From: Coxiellaceae bacterium UBA1530
GTDB taxonomy: Bacteria > Pseudomonadota > Gammaproteobacteria > Coxiellales > Coxiellaceae
Direction of reading: 5' to 3'
NCBI GenBank assembly: GCA_002323325.1
Contig: DCQA01000047.1
Span: forward strand, 1-40,370
DNA: 40,370 bases
The notes under the pieces were generated by a model. The model did no database searches. It was given only the letters and a program-made list of their open reading frames with translations, and was not told the DNA's origin. The position numbers were made by a program, and so were the translations under genes. Below are positions 17,144 to 25,767 of this stretch, piece after piece (position 1 is the stretch's first letter; every line of letters starts with the position of its first letter).

Positions 17144-18471
17144 AACGTCGCTCCTGTTAATGTGGCATAACGCGATACTTTTTCCATCATGGCATAACGT
17201 ACTCGATCTAAGCAGACACCTGTTGGCACATTTTCCAGCAACGCATCAACGTAGCTATGTAATAATAGAGCGCGTGCTAGTGATTCTGACATGCCTCGAC
17301 TACGACAATAAAAAACTGCTCGAGGATCAAGTTGCCCAACAGTAGCGCCATGAGAACACTTCACATCGTCTGCATCAATTTCAAGCTGAGGACGAATGTA
17401 AGCCTTAGCTCCAGGGGACAGTAATAAATTATTATTTGTTTGATCGGCAGTCACTGAAGCAATAGCAGCATCCACTTGTGCCTTACCGCTAAACACTGAA
17501 ACCCCTCGGTCATCAACTAAATTACGAAAGAATTGTTGACTCACGGTATGTGATGCCTGATGGTTAACTAAAACATGCGTATCGATATGCTGACAACCAG
17601 TCACATGCGAAAACCCAATGAGCGAACAAGATGCTGCATTATCTCTAAGGTCAGTCGTTAGAGCGTTACGTGACAAACCAGCTCCCAATTGAGCAGCACA
17701 GTGCATCCACTCGGAATCTCGTTGCTGGTCCATACGAGTCTGTGTCACATAGGTGACCGTGTCCGCATAACGCTGTAGCTCGTAATGATTCAGCTTAGCA
17801 TTGGCTGCCAACACAATATCAGTGACTTGATTATGAAAAACTGTCACTCCAGCCTCAGAAATACCTTCTTGTAATAGAGATAATGAGGCACTTTCACCTA
17901 ATTCAATGCGCAACGCTGTGTGATGCATAGTGTGCATAGATGCACCTGAAAAATAATGCAGTAGTTGCATAGGCCTCTCAACAATCACACGTGGTTTAAC
18001 ACACAAAGTCATATGGTGCGTCAATAGTCCTGCGTTCAGTTGAACAAGTGGATCGGTCGTCAACTGCGCCTTATTAAAAAAATCATCAACATTGGATGAA
18101 GACACCTCATGATTAAAACGCACTTCCATATACTGCTCGAGATACTCTAAATCACTATGCTCAGAAGAAAGACATCCATCTATGAATACTAAAGAAGCGA
18201 CTCCTGCGGCTTTAAAGGATAGTACTTGCTCGAAATCCGCGATGGAATGACCATTGGTATCTGGCAAATTTAACTGTTGTTGAGACAAATGGGATAAAGG
18301 CGAATACTTCCAAGCCTCATTACGACGAGTCGGAAACCCCTGAGCTAAAAATGCCTCTAAGGCTAGCACCTGCTGTTCCCGAAAATCGAGTAACACTGGG
18401 TTATTCTCACGAGCAAGCAGCGCTTGTAACTGCTCAGCATCCCAAGCTGTTGTTACTTCCAAAACACTCAT
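17140..18471 (-). CDS. sufD: Fe-S cluster scaffold subunit SufD
   Basis: A 443-residue SufB/SufD-fold protein: an N-terminal helical part with FPTRRNEAWKYSPLSHL, a right-handed beta-helix core, and a C-terminal helical domain. The conserved histidine is in DDVKCSHGATVGQLDP, followed by FYCRSRGMSESLARALL, which is diagnostic of SufD. It forms the SufBC2D complex in the cytoplasm. It is overlapped by four bases at both ends by sufC and sufS. Confidence 0.94.
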   Translation of the reverse strand: MSVLEVTTAWDAEQLQALLARENNPVLLDFREQQVLALEAFLAQGFPTRRNEAWKYSPLSHLSQQQLNLPDTNGHSIADFEQVLSFKAAGVASLVFIDGCLSSEHSDLEYLEQYMEVRFNHEVSSSNVDDFFNKAQLTTDPLVQLNAGLLTHHMTLCVKPRVIVERPMQLLHYFSGASMHTMHHTALRIELGESASLSLLQEGISEAGVTVFHNQVTDIVLAANAKLNHYELQRYADTVTYVTQTRMDQQRDSEWMHCAAQLGAGLSRNALTTDLRDNAASCSLIGFSHVTGCQHIDTHVLVNHQASHTVSQQFFRNLVDDRGVSVFSGKAQVDAAIASVTADQTNNNLLLSPGAKAYIRPQLEIDADDVKCSHGATVGQLDPRAVFYCRSRGMSESLARALLLHSYVDALLENVPTGVCLDRVRYAMMEKVSRYATLTGATL

Positions 18472-19223
18472 GCATGACTTCCTTCGGTTTGATAAGCTGC
18501 GTAACCATTTTTTTCCAACTCAATAGCCAATGACTTATCACCGGAATCAACAATACGACCATCAATTAAGACGTGTATGTAATCAGGCTCTATGTAATCT
18601 AATAACCGTTGATAGTGTGTTACCAAAATGATAGCGCGCTCAGTCGAACGCATCCGGTTAACACCGTCAGAAACAATACGTAGTGCATCGATATCTAAAC
18701 CTGAATCGGTTTCATCCAAAATGGCTAACTTTGGTTGTAACAACGCCATTTGAAGAATCTCATTACGTTTTTTCTCACCGCCTGAGAAACCCGCATTGAC
18801 CGCGCGCTTTAAAAAAGACTCGTCTAAGCCAACATATTTGATTTCAGACTTAACCATCTTCATAAAATCAAAACTATCCAACTCAGACTCACCACGCTGA
18901 ACTCGTAGACTGTTCACTGCAGCCTTTAAAAAATAAAGATTATTGACTCCTGGAATTTCAACAGGGTATTGAAAAGCTAAAAACACACCAAGAGCAGCAC
19001 GCTCCTCAATCGACAAATCTAGCAAAGACTGGTCTAACACTTTGACATGACCTGATAGAACCGTTAGATCCTCACGACCCGCCAAGGTGTTCGCAAGCGT
19101 ACTTTTACCAGACCCGTTAGGGCCCATGATAGCATGGACTTCACCCGCTTTTACTGACAAGTCTAGGCCTTTTAAAATTTCGCGATCACCCACATTGACG
19201 CATAACGATTGAATATCTAACAT
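18468..19223 (-). CDS. sufC: SUF system ATPase SufC
   Basis: A 251-residue ABC-type ATPase. Walker A is GPNGSGKST (34-42), the signature is SGGEKKRNE, and Walker B is LAILDETDSGLDIDAL, where the ETDSGLD form is typical of SufC rather than transporter ATPases. It powers conformational change of SufBC2D. Ten bases separate it from sufB, the only true gap in the operon, and GGGGGAG-like purines there supply its ribosome site. Confidence 0.96.
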   Translation of the reverse strand: MLDIQSLCVNVGDREILKGLDLSVKAGEVHAIMGPNGSGKSTLANTLAGREDLTVLSGHVKVLDQSLLDLSIEERAALGVFLAFQYPVEIPGVNNLYFLKAAVNSLRVQRGESELDSFDFMKMVKSEIKYVGLDESFLKRAVNAGFSGGEKKRNEILQMALLQPKLAILDETDSGLDIDALRIVSDGVNRMRSTERAIILVTHYQRLLDYIEPDYIHVLIDGRIVDSGDKSLAIELEKNGYAAYQTEGSHA

Positions 19224-19233
19224 AACTCCCCCT

Positions 19234-20682
19234 CTAACCCACGCAGCCTTCTAGGCTAACTTCAATTAACTTTTGTGCCTCTACGGCAAATTCCATTGGT
19301 AATTCATTAAAGACTGTTTTACAAAACCCATTCACGATGAGCGACACAGCATCTTCTTCATTAATGCCTCGCTGCTTTAAATAAAACAGCTGATCTTCAC
19401 TAATTTTCGACGTTGTCGCCTCATGCTCGATATGGCTAGTATCATGACCGGCCTCGATGTAAGGAAACGTATGTGCTCCACATTCTGACCCTAGTAGTAA
19501 TGAATCACATTGCGTAAAATTACGTGCATACTTTGCTGTCGGTGCCATACGCACCAATCCACGATAACTATTTTGACCATGACCTGCTGAAATACCTTTA
19601 GAAATAATGGTACTACTCGTGTGTGCACCTAAGTGGACCATCTTAGTCCCAGTGTCAGCTTGTTGGTAATTATTCGTTAAAGCCACTGAATAAAACTCAC
19701 CGACAGAATGGTCGCCCTTGAGAATCACGCTGGGATATTTCCAAGTAATTGCTGATCCTGTCTCGATTTGTGTCCATGAGACTTTTGAATGTTCACCACG
19801 GCATGCCGCACGCTTTGTGACAAAATTATAAATACCACCTTTACCATTCTCGTCGCCAGGATACCAATTCTGGACTGTTGAATATTTAATCGATGCGCGA
19901 TTCAAAGCAACTAGCTCAACAACCGCTGCATGAAGTTGGTTTTCGTCACGCATCGGAGCAGTACACCCTTCTAAATAACTAACGGTTGCATCATCGTCAG
20001 CTATGATCAAGGTTCTTTCAAATTGGCCCGTATTCAACGCATTAATGCGAAAATAGGTTGATAGTTCCATAGGACAACGAACACCTTTTGGAATATAAAC
20101 AAATGAACCATCGCTAAACACCGCTGAATTAAGCGCTGCGAAATAATTATCACGATAGGAAACCACAGTGCCTAGATACTCTTCAATCAATTCAGGATGC
20201 GTCTGTACTGCTTCTGAAAAAGGACAAAACACCACGCCAGCTTCCTGCAAAGTATCTTTAAAAGTGGTGGCGACAGAGACACTATCAAAAACAGCATCTA
20301 CAGCAACTCCAGCTAAACGTGCACGCTCGTGTAATGGCACACCTAACTTTTCGTAAGTTTCCAGTAATTGAGGGTCGACCTCGTCTAAACTTTGCGGACG
20401 ATCTGCAGCAGATTTAGGTGCTGAGAAATAACTAATCGCCTGGTAATCAATGGGCTCGATATTTAGGCGCGGCCAATCTGGCTGCTCTAATGTTAGCCAG
20501 TGGCGATAGGCCTTTAATCGCCACTCCAACATGAATGTAGGCTCATTTTTTTTAGCGGAGATCCAACGAACAACATCTTCATTTAAACCTGGAGGTAACG
20601 ACTCTGCCTCAATGTCTGTTACAAAACCATGCTCATAGCCTTTTTGTATAGCATCAATCACTACTTGATTTTTTGAACTCAT
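19234..20682 (-). CDS. sufB: Fe-S cluster scaffold subunit SufB
   Basis: A 482-residue SufB. Typical features are the N-terminal helical part (GFVTDIEAESLPPGLNEDVVRWISAKK), FSDGSFVYIPKGVRCP, the beta-helix core with FVTKRAACRGEHSKVSWTQIE, and the C-terminal SECGAHTFPYIEAG holding the conserved cluster-related cysteine, then EHEATTSKISEDQLFYLKQRGI. It is the main scaffold on which clusters are built with SufC and SufD. The start overlaps the regulator stop by four bases, with AAGGAGAG upstream. Confidence 0.96.
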   Translation of the reverse strand: MSSKNQVVIDAIQKGYEHGFVTDIEAESLPPGLNEDVVRWISAKKNEPTFMLEWRLKAYRHWLTLEQPDWPRLNIEPIDYQAISYFSAPKSAADRPQSLDEVDPQLLETYEKLGVPLHERARLAGVAVDAVFDSVSVATTFKDTLQEAGVVFCPFSEAVQTHPELIEEYLGTVVSYRDNYFAALNSAVFSDGSFVYIPKGVRCPMELSTYFRINALNTGQFERTLIIADDDATVSYLEGCTAPMRDENQLHAAVVELVALNRASIKYSTVQNWYPGDENGKGGIYNFVTKRAACRGEHSKVSWTQIETGSAITWKYPSVILKGDHSVGEFYSVALTNNYQQADTGTKMVHLGAHTSSTIISKGISAGHGQNSYRGLVRMAPTAKYARNFTQCDSLLLGSECGAHTFPYIEAGHDTSHIEHEATTSKISEDQLFYLKQRGINEEDAVSLIVNGFCKTVFNELPMEFAVEAQKLIEVSLEGCVG

Positions 20683-21152
20683 AACGACTCTCCTTGAAGA
20701 CAGCTTGATAACATAGGTTGATGAAACATAGGAAATTCAACTGAAGACAATGAGGGAGGCATCATTTGCTGGAGGGAAATATCTGCTAATAACTGGACCA
20801 TCTGCTCATTAACCACTTTCCAGTTAGGGCGAAACTCACAACGCCCTTGCAAAGAGCAATCTGAACCAACAGAGACACATTGCGTCAATTGTACATCACC
20901 CTCTATGGCACGAATCACATCCAGTAAGCGGATATCCGTTAACGGTCTTGCCAATCGATAGCCACCTTTTGAGCCACGCTCTGAGATAACCAGCCGAGCT
21001 GCGCATAATAATTTCAAGCATTTGCTAACTGTACTGGTCGCCAAACGTGTGCGCTCAGCCATCATTGTTGCTGAATGAAAACGCACATCGGCTCCTCCCA
21101 TCATAGCTAGAATAATCACCGAATAATCTGATAACTTGCTGATTTGTAACAT
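20679..21152 (-). CDS. Rrf2/IscR-family regulator of the SUF operon
   Basis: A 157-residue Rrf2-family repressor. The winged helix-turn-helix covers ATMMAERTRLATSTVSKCLKLL, and the wing is SERGSKGGYRLARP. Three cysteines, Cys92, Cys99 and Cys105 (QCVSVGSDCSLQGRC), can hold an Fe-S cluster, so it probably senses cluster supply and controls its own operon. This matches the group found at the head of many gammaproteobacterial SUF operons (TIGR02944). It differs from IscR mainly in the first cysteine spacing (six residues between Cys92 and Cys99). The long C-terminal tail after the cysteines is not conserved in IscR. Confidence 0.9.
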   Translation of the reverse strand: MLQISKLSDYSVIILAMMGGADVRFHSATMMAERTRLATSTVSKCLKLLCAARLVISERGSKGGYRLARPLTDIRLLDVIRAIEGDVQLTQCVSVGSDCSLQGRCEFRPNWKVVNEQMVQLLADISLQQMMPPSLSSVEFPMFHQPMLSSCLQGESL

Positions 21153-21191
21153 TTTTTATATCCAACTGGAGTAAAAATACCGCTTGGAAGC

Positions 21192-21216
21192 ATATAGTAC
21201 TATTTTAGTCCACTAT
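21192..21216 (-). promoter_or_regulatory. Type 1 IscR-like box over the SUF operon promoter
   Basis: Read on the minus strand from 21216, the bases fit 20 of 25 positions of the type 1 IscR consensus (ATASYYGACTRWWWYAGTCRRSTAT) and 17 of the first 18. A promoter overlaps it: -35 TTGCAA (21216-21221), 16-base spacer, -10 TACTAT (21194-21199), leaving a leader of about 35 bases before the regulator ATG. A 12-base direct repeat, TTGSAAGCATAT on the plus strand, flanks the box at 21184-21195 and 21216-21227. Confidence 0.6.
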
Positions 21217-21235
21217 TGCAAGCATATTTGACACT

Positions 21236-21256
21236 AAAAAGTGAGCAATCTCTCAC
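21236..21256 (-). terminator. Rho-independent terminator after the DEAD-box helicase
   Basis: On the minus strand GTGAG-AGATTG-CTCAC is followed directly by TTTTT. The 5-pair stem is short, but position is right: about 55 bases after the helicase stop and just before the SUF promoter, insulating the two units. Confidence 0.5.
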
Positions 21257-21308
21257 AGAAAATACAAATCTGCGCTATTCATCCACCTAAAAAATCAGTC
21301 CCGATAGA

Positions 21309-22838
21309 CTAAGAACGAGACTTACCGTCAGATTTTGAAGAGGCGCTTCGCTTTGCCGGTCGACCCTTACTACCCACCGGTCTTCCCGCTCCGGAAGCAC
21401 GTCTTGATGAAGCACCACCACTATTATTAGATCGTCTAGGGCCACCTCGCGAGCGACCTCCAAAAGATCGTGATCCGCGCTGATGACGACGCGAGCTCTT
21501 CTCTTCTGGCTCAGCCATCACATCTTGATCAGGCAAAGGGTTTGACTCCTCTACAAGATAAGCTAATGCAGCTGCAATATCCTGAACGTCACAATCACCT
21601 TGTGCCACAATATCCTCTACGATATTAAGATACGGGTGATACTTATTACTCTTCTTGATAATATTGACCACTTTTTCAGCTAATTGTTGACGACGAAGCT
21701 CACCCATCTCTTCAACTGATGGCGCAGAGATAACTGGAATAGGTTGCTTCATTACCTGCTCTATCGCCTTTAACAGATGATGCTCTCGAGAAGAGACAAA
21801 CAAAAAAGCTTTACCTTGTCGGCCCGCTCGACCCGTTCGACCGATTCGATGTATGTAGGACTCAGGATCACAAGGTATGTCATAGTTGAAGACATGCGTA
21901 ATACGATCGACATCAATTCCTCGTGCCGCAACATCCGTCGCCACAACGATATCTAAAGAACCTTTCTTTAAGCGACCCAACACCTTTTCACGCATGGATT
22001 GACTCATATCACCATTTAGAGCTGCGGCTGCATAACCACGTGCTTGTAATTTTTCTGCCAACTCTGCCGATAGTGTTTTCGTACGAGCAAAAATAATAGC
22101 ACCGTTCACAGGTTCGACTTCTAAAAGTCGCGTCAATACATCCAATTTCTGAGTACGCGAAACACGAATGCAATACTGGTCGATGGCACTCACCGAGCTT
22201 TCTTGAGGCTTAATGTGTACTTTTTTGGGATGATTCAAGTACCTCTTGGCAATATTTTGAATAGCCGGTGGCATAGTCGCAGAAAAAAGCGCTGTTTGAT
22301 GCTCACCAGGCACCTGCTCTAGTATCCATTCCACATCCTCTTTAAAACCCATCTTTAGCATTTCATCCGCTTCATCCAAAACCAAAGTTTGAAGGGCATC
22401 CATTTTTAGCGTTCCTCGGCGTAAATGATCCATCACACGACCCGGTGTACCGACAATCACGTGACTGCCACGTTTTAACGCTTTTAGTTGTACTTGATAA
22501 TCTTGCCCACCGTAGATCGGTGTAACAAAAAATTTAGACAGTTTTTTAGAGTAACTTTTGAAAGCCTCCGCTACCTGAATAGCTAACTCACGCGTCGGAG
22601 CGATTACCAAGGCTTGAGGCTGACAAATTTTAATGTCCATGTTCGCCAAGATAGGTAACGCAAAGGCGGCTGTTTTTCCGGTTCCGGTTTGTGCTTGAGC
22701 GAGCACATCGTCACCTGCTAAGAGCAAAGGAATACTGCTTTCTTGGACAGGAGTCGGAGTTTCGTAACCTAGCGCAGATAACGTGGCCAATAAGGTGGAA
22801 GGCAAACCCAAGTCTGCAAATGTTTGATTAGTTGACAT
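21309..22838 (-). CDS. deaD: DEAD-box ATP-dependent RNA helicase (DeaD/CsdA-like)
   Basis: A 509-residue DEAD-box helicase. Motifs in order: Q motif region (FADLGLPSTLLATLSALGYETPTPVQ), AQTGTGKT, PTRELAIQ, GTPGRVMD, DEADEML, SATMP, ARGIDVDRITHV and HRIGRTGRAGR. After the two RecA-like domains (to about residue 365) comes a helical segment that recalls the CsdA dimerisation region, then a basic Arg/Gly/Ser-rich tail (residues 440-509). The DbpA-type RNA-binding domain of E. coli DeaD is not visible, so RhlE- or RhlB-like naming is possible. It unwinds structured RNA in ribosome assembly or mRNA turnover. The 184-base divergent gap to the CDF gene holds a hairpin in its presumed leader. Confidence 0.85.
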   Translation of the reverse strand: MSTNQTFADLGLPSTLLATLSALGYETPTPVQESSIPLLLAGDDVLAQAQTGTGKTAAFALPILANMDIKICQPQALVIAPTRELAIQVAEAFKSYSKKLSKFFVTPIYGGQDYQVQLKALKRGSHVIVGTPGRVMDHLRRGTLKMDALQTLVLDEADEMLKMGFKEDVEWILEQVPGEHQTALFSATMPPAIQNIAKRYLNHPKKVHIKPQESSVSAIDQYCIRVSRTQKLDVLTRLLEVEPVNGAIIFARTKTLSAELAEKLQARGYAAAALNGDMSQSMREKVLGRLKKGSLDIVVATDVAARGIDVDRITHVFNYDIPCDPESYIHRIGRTGRAGRQGKAFLFVSSREHHLLKAIEQVMKQPIPVISAPSVEEMGELRRQQLAEKVVNIIKKSNKYHPYLNIVEDIVAQGDCDVQDIAAALAYLVEESNPLPDQDVMAEPEEKSSRRHQRGSRSFGGRSRGGPRRSNNSGGASSRRASGAGRPVGSKGRPAKRSASSKSDGKSRS

Positions 22839-23130
22839 AAAATATTCTCTTAATTCAATGGTCTATGTAAAAATTTAGACGCAGATAATGGGCTGCGCCA
22901 CGGCCGATCACAATCACTGTTATCCGTATGGTTGCCATTCCTTGCTGAGTCACCTCAAGATGGCACGGTACGCTATTCAGTCAAGAAAAACTGCGGGACA
23001 TTAAAGGTGAAGCGAGTATACGGTGACTTCCATCAAATGTCACTTTTTAGACAAAACTTTTTATCCAACCCCGCCACTGGACAGGCACTATTATGCCGAT
23101 CATAATAACCAAAATTCAGGAGATCCCCAC

Positions 23131-24279
23131 ATGCATTCAGATACTTATCCCATCACTCGCCGTGTGTCTATCATTAGTGGTGCGGTTAACTTACTTCTTG
23201 CAATAGGTAAAATAATCATCGGATACGTTGGCTACTCACAGGCACTGATTACAGACGGTATTCACTCCTTGTCTGATGTTATCAGCGATGGTCTCGTCGT
23301 ATTTGCAGCCAAAGCCAGCATTCAAGCCCCAGATAACGAGCACCCCTACGGCCATCATCGCATAGAAACCATCGCTGTGATTGTCATTGCTTTGGTGTTA
23401 CTGGTGGTGGGTGTTTCTTTCCTGTACCCCGCACTCACCCAACTAATACACGGGGCAAGGTTCACACAACCGAGTAAATTTGTATTAATCATGGCAGCTA
23501 TCTCTGCGCTGACCAATGAAGTGTTATTCCACTTCTGTTTGCGACAAGGGCAAAAGATCCAATCATCATTACTGATTTCTAATGCTTGGCATAATCGCAG
23601 CGATGCATTGATCTCTCTGATTGTTATCGTCAGCCTGATTGGAGGATATATTGGATGGCCGTTTCTAGATGCCGTTGCAGCGTCCATCATCTCGCTCATT
23701 ATTATTGGCGTCGCAGTTAAAATGCTGTGGAAGAGTGTGAATGAGCTGATTGATGCTGCAACTGATCCTGAAACCATCAATACCATCCAGCGCAATATCG
23801 AACAAACACCCGGTGTCATTGCAGTGCATAATCTAAGAACACGCCATCACGGACACCGTATTTTTGTTGACGTACACGTACAAGTCGATGGATACATCAG
23901 CGTGTCTGAAGGTCATTTCATAGCAGATAGTGCTGAACAGCGGATACGGGAAGCAGTACCGGCCATTCAAGACGTGGCGATTCACATTGACCCTGAGGAT
24001 GATTCCATCGCACCCAATGTCTTGCACCACGCCAATCGTCAACAAATCGAGCAAGAAGTACGGCAAACATTACACGATATTGATATCTTGATAACTATTA
24101 ATCAAATCACTTTGCACTACCTTGAGGGACAACTGAGTGCAGAGTTATTGCTGCACACAACAACACCATTGGAAAGCATCATTGGCACCCACGTCGATAA
24201 AATAGAGCAAAGCATAATTGCCAATTCGGCTTTGGATTATTGTCAGATTTATATCAAAGTAAACCAGGCATCCGCATGA
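23131..24279 (+). CDS. Cation diffusion facilitator (CDF) metal exporter
   Basis: A 382-residue CDF transporter. Six membrane helices are expected; helix 2 has the metal site DGIHSLSD and helix 5 has HNRSD (AWHNRSDALISL). HPYGHHRIE lies in the first cytoplasmic loop. The cytoplasmic ZT-dimer domain spans about residues 210-295 and carries the histidine motifs HNLRTRHHGHRIFVDVHVQVD and HIDP. A further segment of about 80 residues (from APNVLHHANRQQIEQE onward) looks like a second, divergent copy of that domain and makes the protein longer than FieF (300). Probable substrates are Fe2+, Zn2+ or Mn2+. ATG 23131 has AGGAGA seven bases upstream; the open frame before it (from 23023) is not needed. 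Confidence 0.88.
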   Translation: MHSDTYPITRRVSIISGAVNLLLAIGKIIIGYVGYSQALITDGIHSLSDVISDGLVVFAAKASIQAPDNEHPYGHHRIETIAVIVIALVLLVVGVSFLYPALTQLIHGARFTQPSKFVLIMAAISALTNEVLFHFCLRQGQKIQSSLLISNAWHNRSDALISLIVIVSLIGGYIGWPFLDAVAASIISLIIIGVAVKMLWKSVNELIDAATDPETINTIQRNIEQTPGVIAVHNLRTRHHGHRIFVDVHVQVDGYISVSEGHFIADSAEQRIREAVPAIQDVAIHIDPEDDSIAPNVLHHANRQQIEQEVRQTLHDIDILITINQITLHYLEGQLSAELLLHTTTPLESIIGTHVDKIEQSIIANSALDYCQIYIKVNQASA

Positions 24280-25688
24280 CACGCCAAGCAGCTACCTACT
24301 TATTCTATGATTTAGAAACCACCGGCATTAACCCGTGCTTTGATCAGGTCTTACAATTTGCCGCAATTCGAACTGACTTATCGCTTAATGAGATCGAACG
24401 TCATGAAATTCGCATAAAACTCAACGCAGATATTATGCCATCACCACACGCCATGATCACTCACCGTATCGACTGGCAAACGATGCAAACAGGCGATTCA
24501 GAGTACCAAGCCATGCAACGGATACATCAGCTGTTGAACACACCAGGCACGATCAGTGTTGGCTATAATTCTCTGGGCTTTGATGATGAGTTTTTACGCT
24601 TTAGCTTCTACCGTAATTTACTACCACCCTACACGCATCAATACGCCAACCAATGTGGACGCATGGACATACTACCGATCACGACATTGTACTACCTTTA
24701 TAAACCCGATATTGTCCAGTGGCCCATGATTGAAGGCGTCAGACGTTTGAAATTAGAGGGTCTTAATGCTTGTAATCACTGGGTCGATGGTGTGAGTCAT
24801 GATGCACTGGTTGACGTTGAAGTCACCATCGCATTAGCCAAAGAACTCTACCGAGAAAAAGCACTATGGGATTACGCTGTTGGCTTTTTTCAAAAAGCTA
24901 CAGACTCGGCTCGCCTGCATCAATTAAGCACCGGTATAGCCAATGATAGCACCCAGTACCCGCAAGGCATACTCACTAGCCTACGCTGCGGTTATGCCAA
25001 ACAATTGCAACAACCTGTGCTAGGCTTAGGCCAACACCGCCATTATAAAAACCAAACACTGTGGCTAGCCTTGGATCAGACTGAATTACAGCAAGCAACG
25101 TTGGATAACTTTACTGATAAAACCCGTGTAATTCGTAAAAAAGTCGCCGAAGCACCCATCATTCTACCAACCAAACAACGCTTTCTTGATCGACTAGACC
25201 CAGATCGCTTGCAAGTTATGCAAGCCAATCTTGCATGGCTTGAGACTCAACCGGACTTACTACAAACGTTATGCGATTATTACCTGGAACAAACCTACCC
25301 TATTGTTGAACACATCGACTGCGACGCTGCTTTATACCAAATTGGATTCCCTAGCCGCGAAGAAGAACAATTATTTCAACAGTTTCATCAAGTTCCACCC
25401 GACAAAAAATGGCAAGTGGCACAACGTTTTCCAAATGCTATTAGACAACAGCAAGCAGTGCGAATTTTACAGCGGAACTTTAATCACGCTTTCACGAATA
25501 CAGAACAAGACACGACGTTTTCTGCTAAAACGCAGGACTACCGCTGTTCCAAAAAATACACGCAACAGGATGCACTCAATGATATCAAGAGCATCGATCA
25601 AAGCACGCTTGATGATCAACAACGAAGCTTACTGCAAGAACTGCAACAGCAACTATTAGCTGTTGAAACATCAAATCACGAGGAATAA
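24276..25688 (+). CDS. sbcB: Exodeoxyribonuclease I
   Basis: A 470-residue 3'-5' single-strand DNA exonuclease (E. coli ExoI has 475). DEDD-family motifs: FYDLETTG with Asp12 and Glu14, then GYNSLGFDDEFLRFSFYRNL, and HDALVDVEVTIAL with the catalytic histidine and aspartate. The SH3-like and C-terminal helical regions follow, with LDRLDPDRLQVMQ and FPSREEEQLFQQFH. It acts in recombination and mismatch repair. The ATG shares ATGA with the CDF stop; the frame also runs upstream to 24240, but the family N-terminus begins at MTRQAATYLFYD. Confidence 0.94.
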   Translation: MTRQAATYLFYDLETTGINPCFDQVLQFAAIRTDLSLNEIERHEIRIKLNADIMPSPHAMITHRIDWQTMQTGDSEYQAMQRIHQLLNTPGTISVGYNSLGFDDEFLRFSFYRNLLPPYTHQYANQCGRMDILPITTLYYLYKPDIVQWPMIEGVRRLKLEGLNACNHWVDGVSHDALVDVEVTIALAKELYREKALWDYAVGFFQKATDSARLHQLSTGIANDSTQYPQGILTSLRCGYAKQLQQPVLGLGQHRHYKNQTLWLALDQTELQQATLDNFTDKTRVIRKKVAEAPIILPTKQRFLDRLDPDRLQVMQANLAWLETQPDLLQTLCDYYLEQTYPIVEHIDCDAALYQIGFPSREEEQLFQQFHQVPPDKKWQVAQRFPNAIRQQQAVRILQRNFNHAFTNTEQDTTFSAKTQDYRCSKKYTQQDALNDIKSIDQSTLDDQQRSLLQELQQQLLAVETSNHEE

Positions 25689-25767
25689 ATACCGCCATGA
25701 CATCGATGATAATTTAAATCGATAAAAGGCCTAGAAAACATGGCTTGTATTCTGTTCAAAAACGCCA

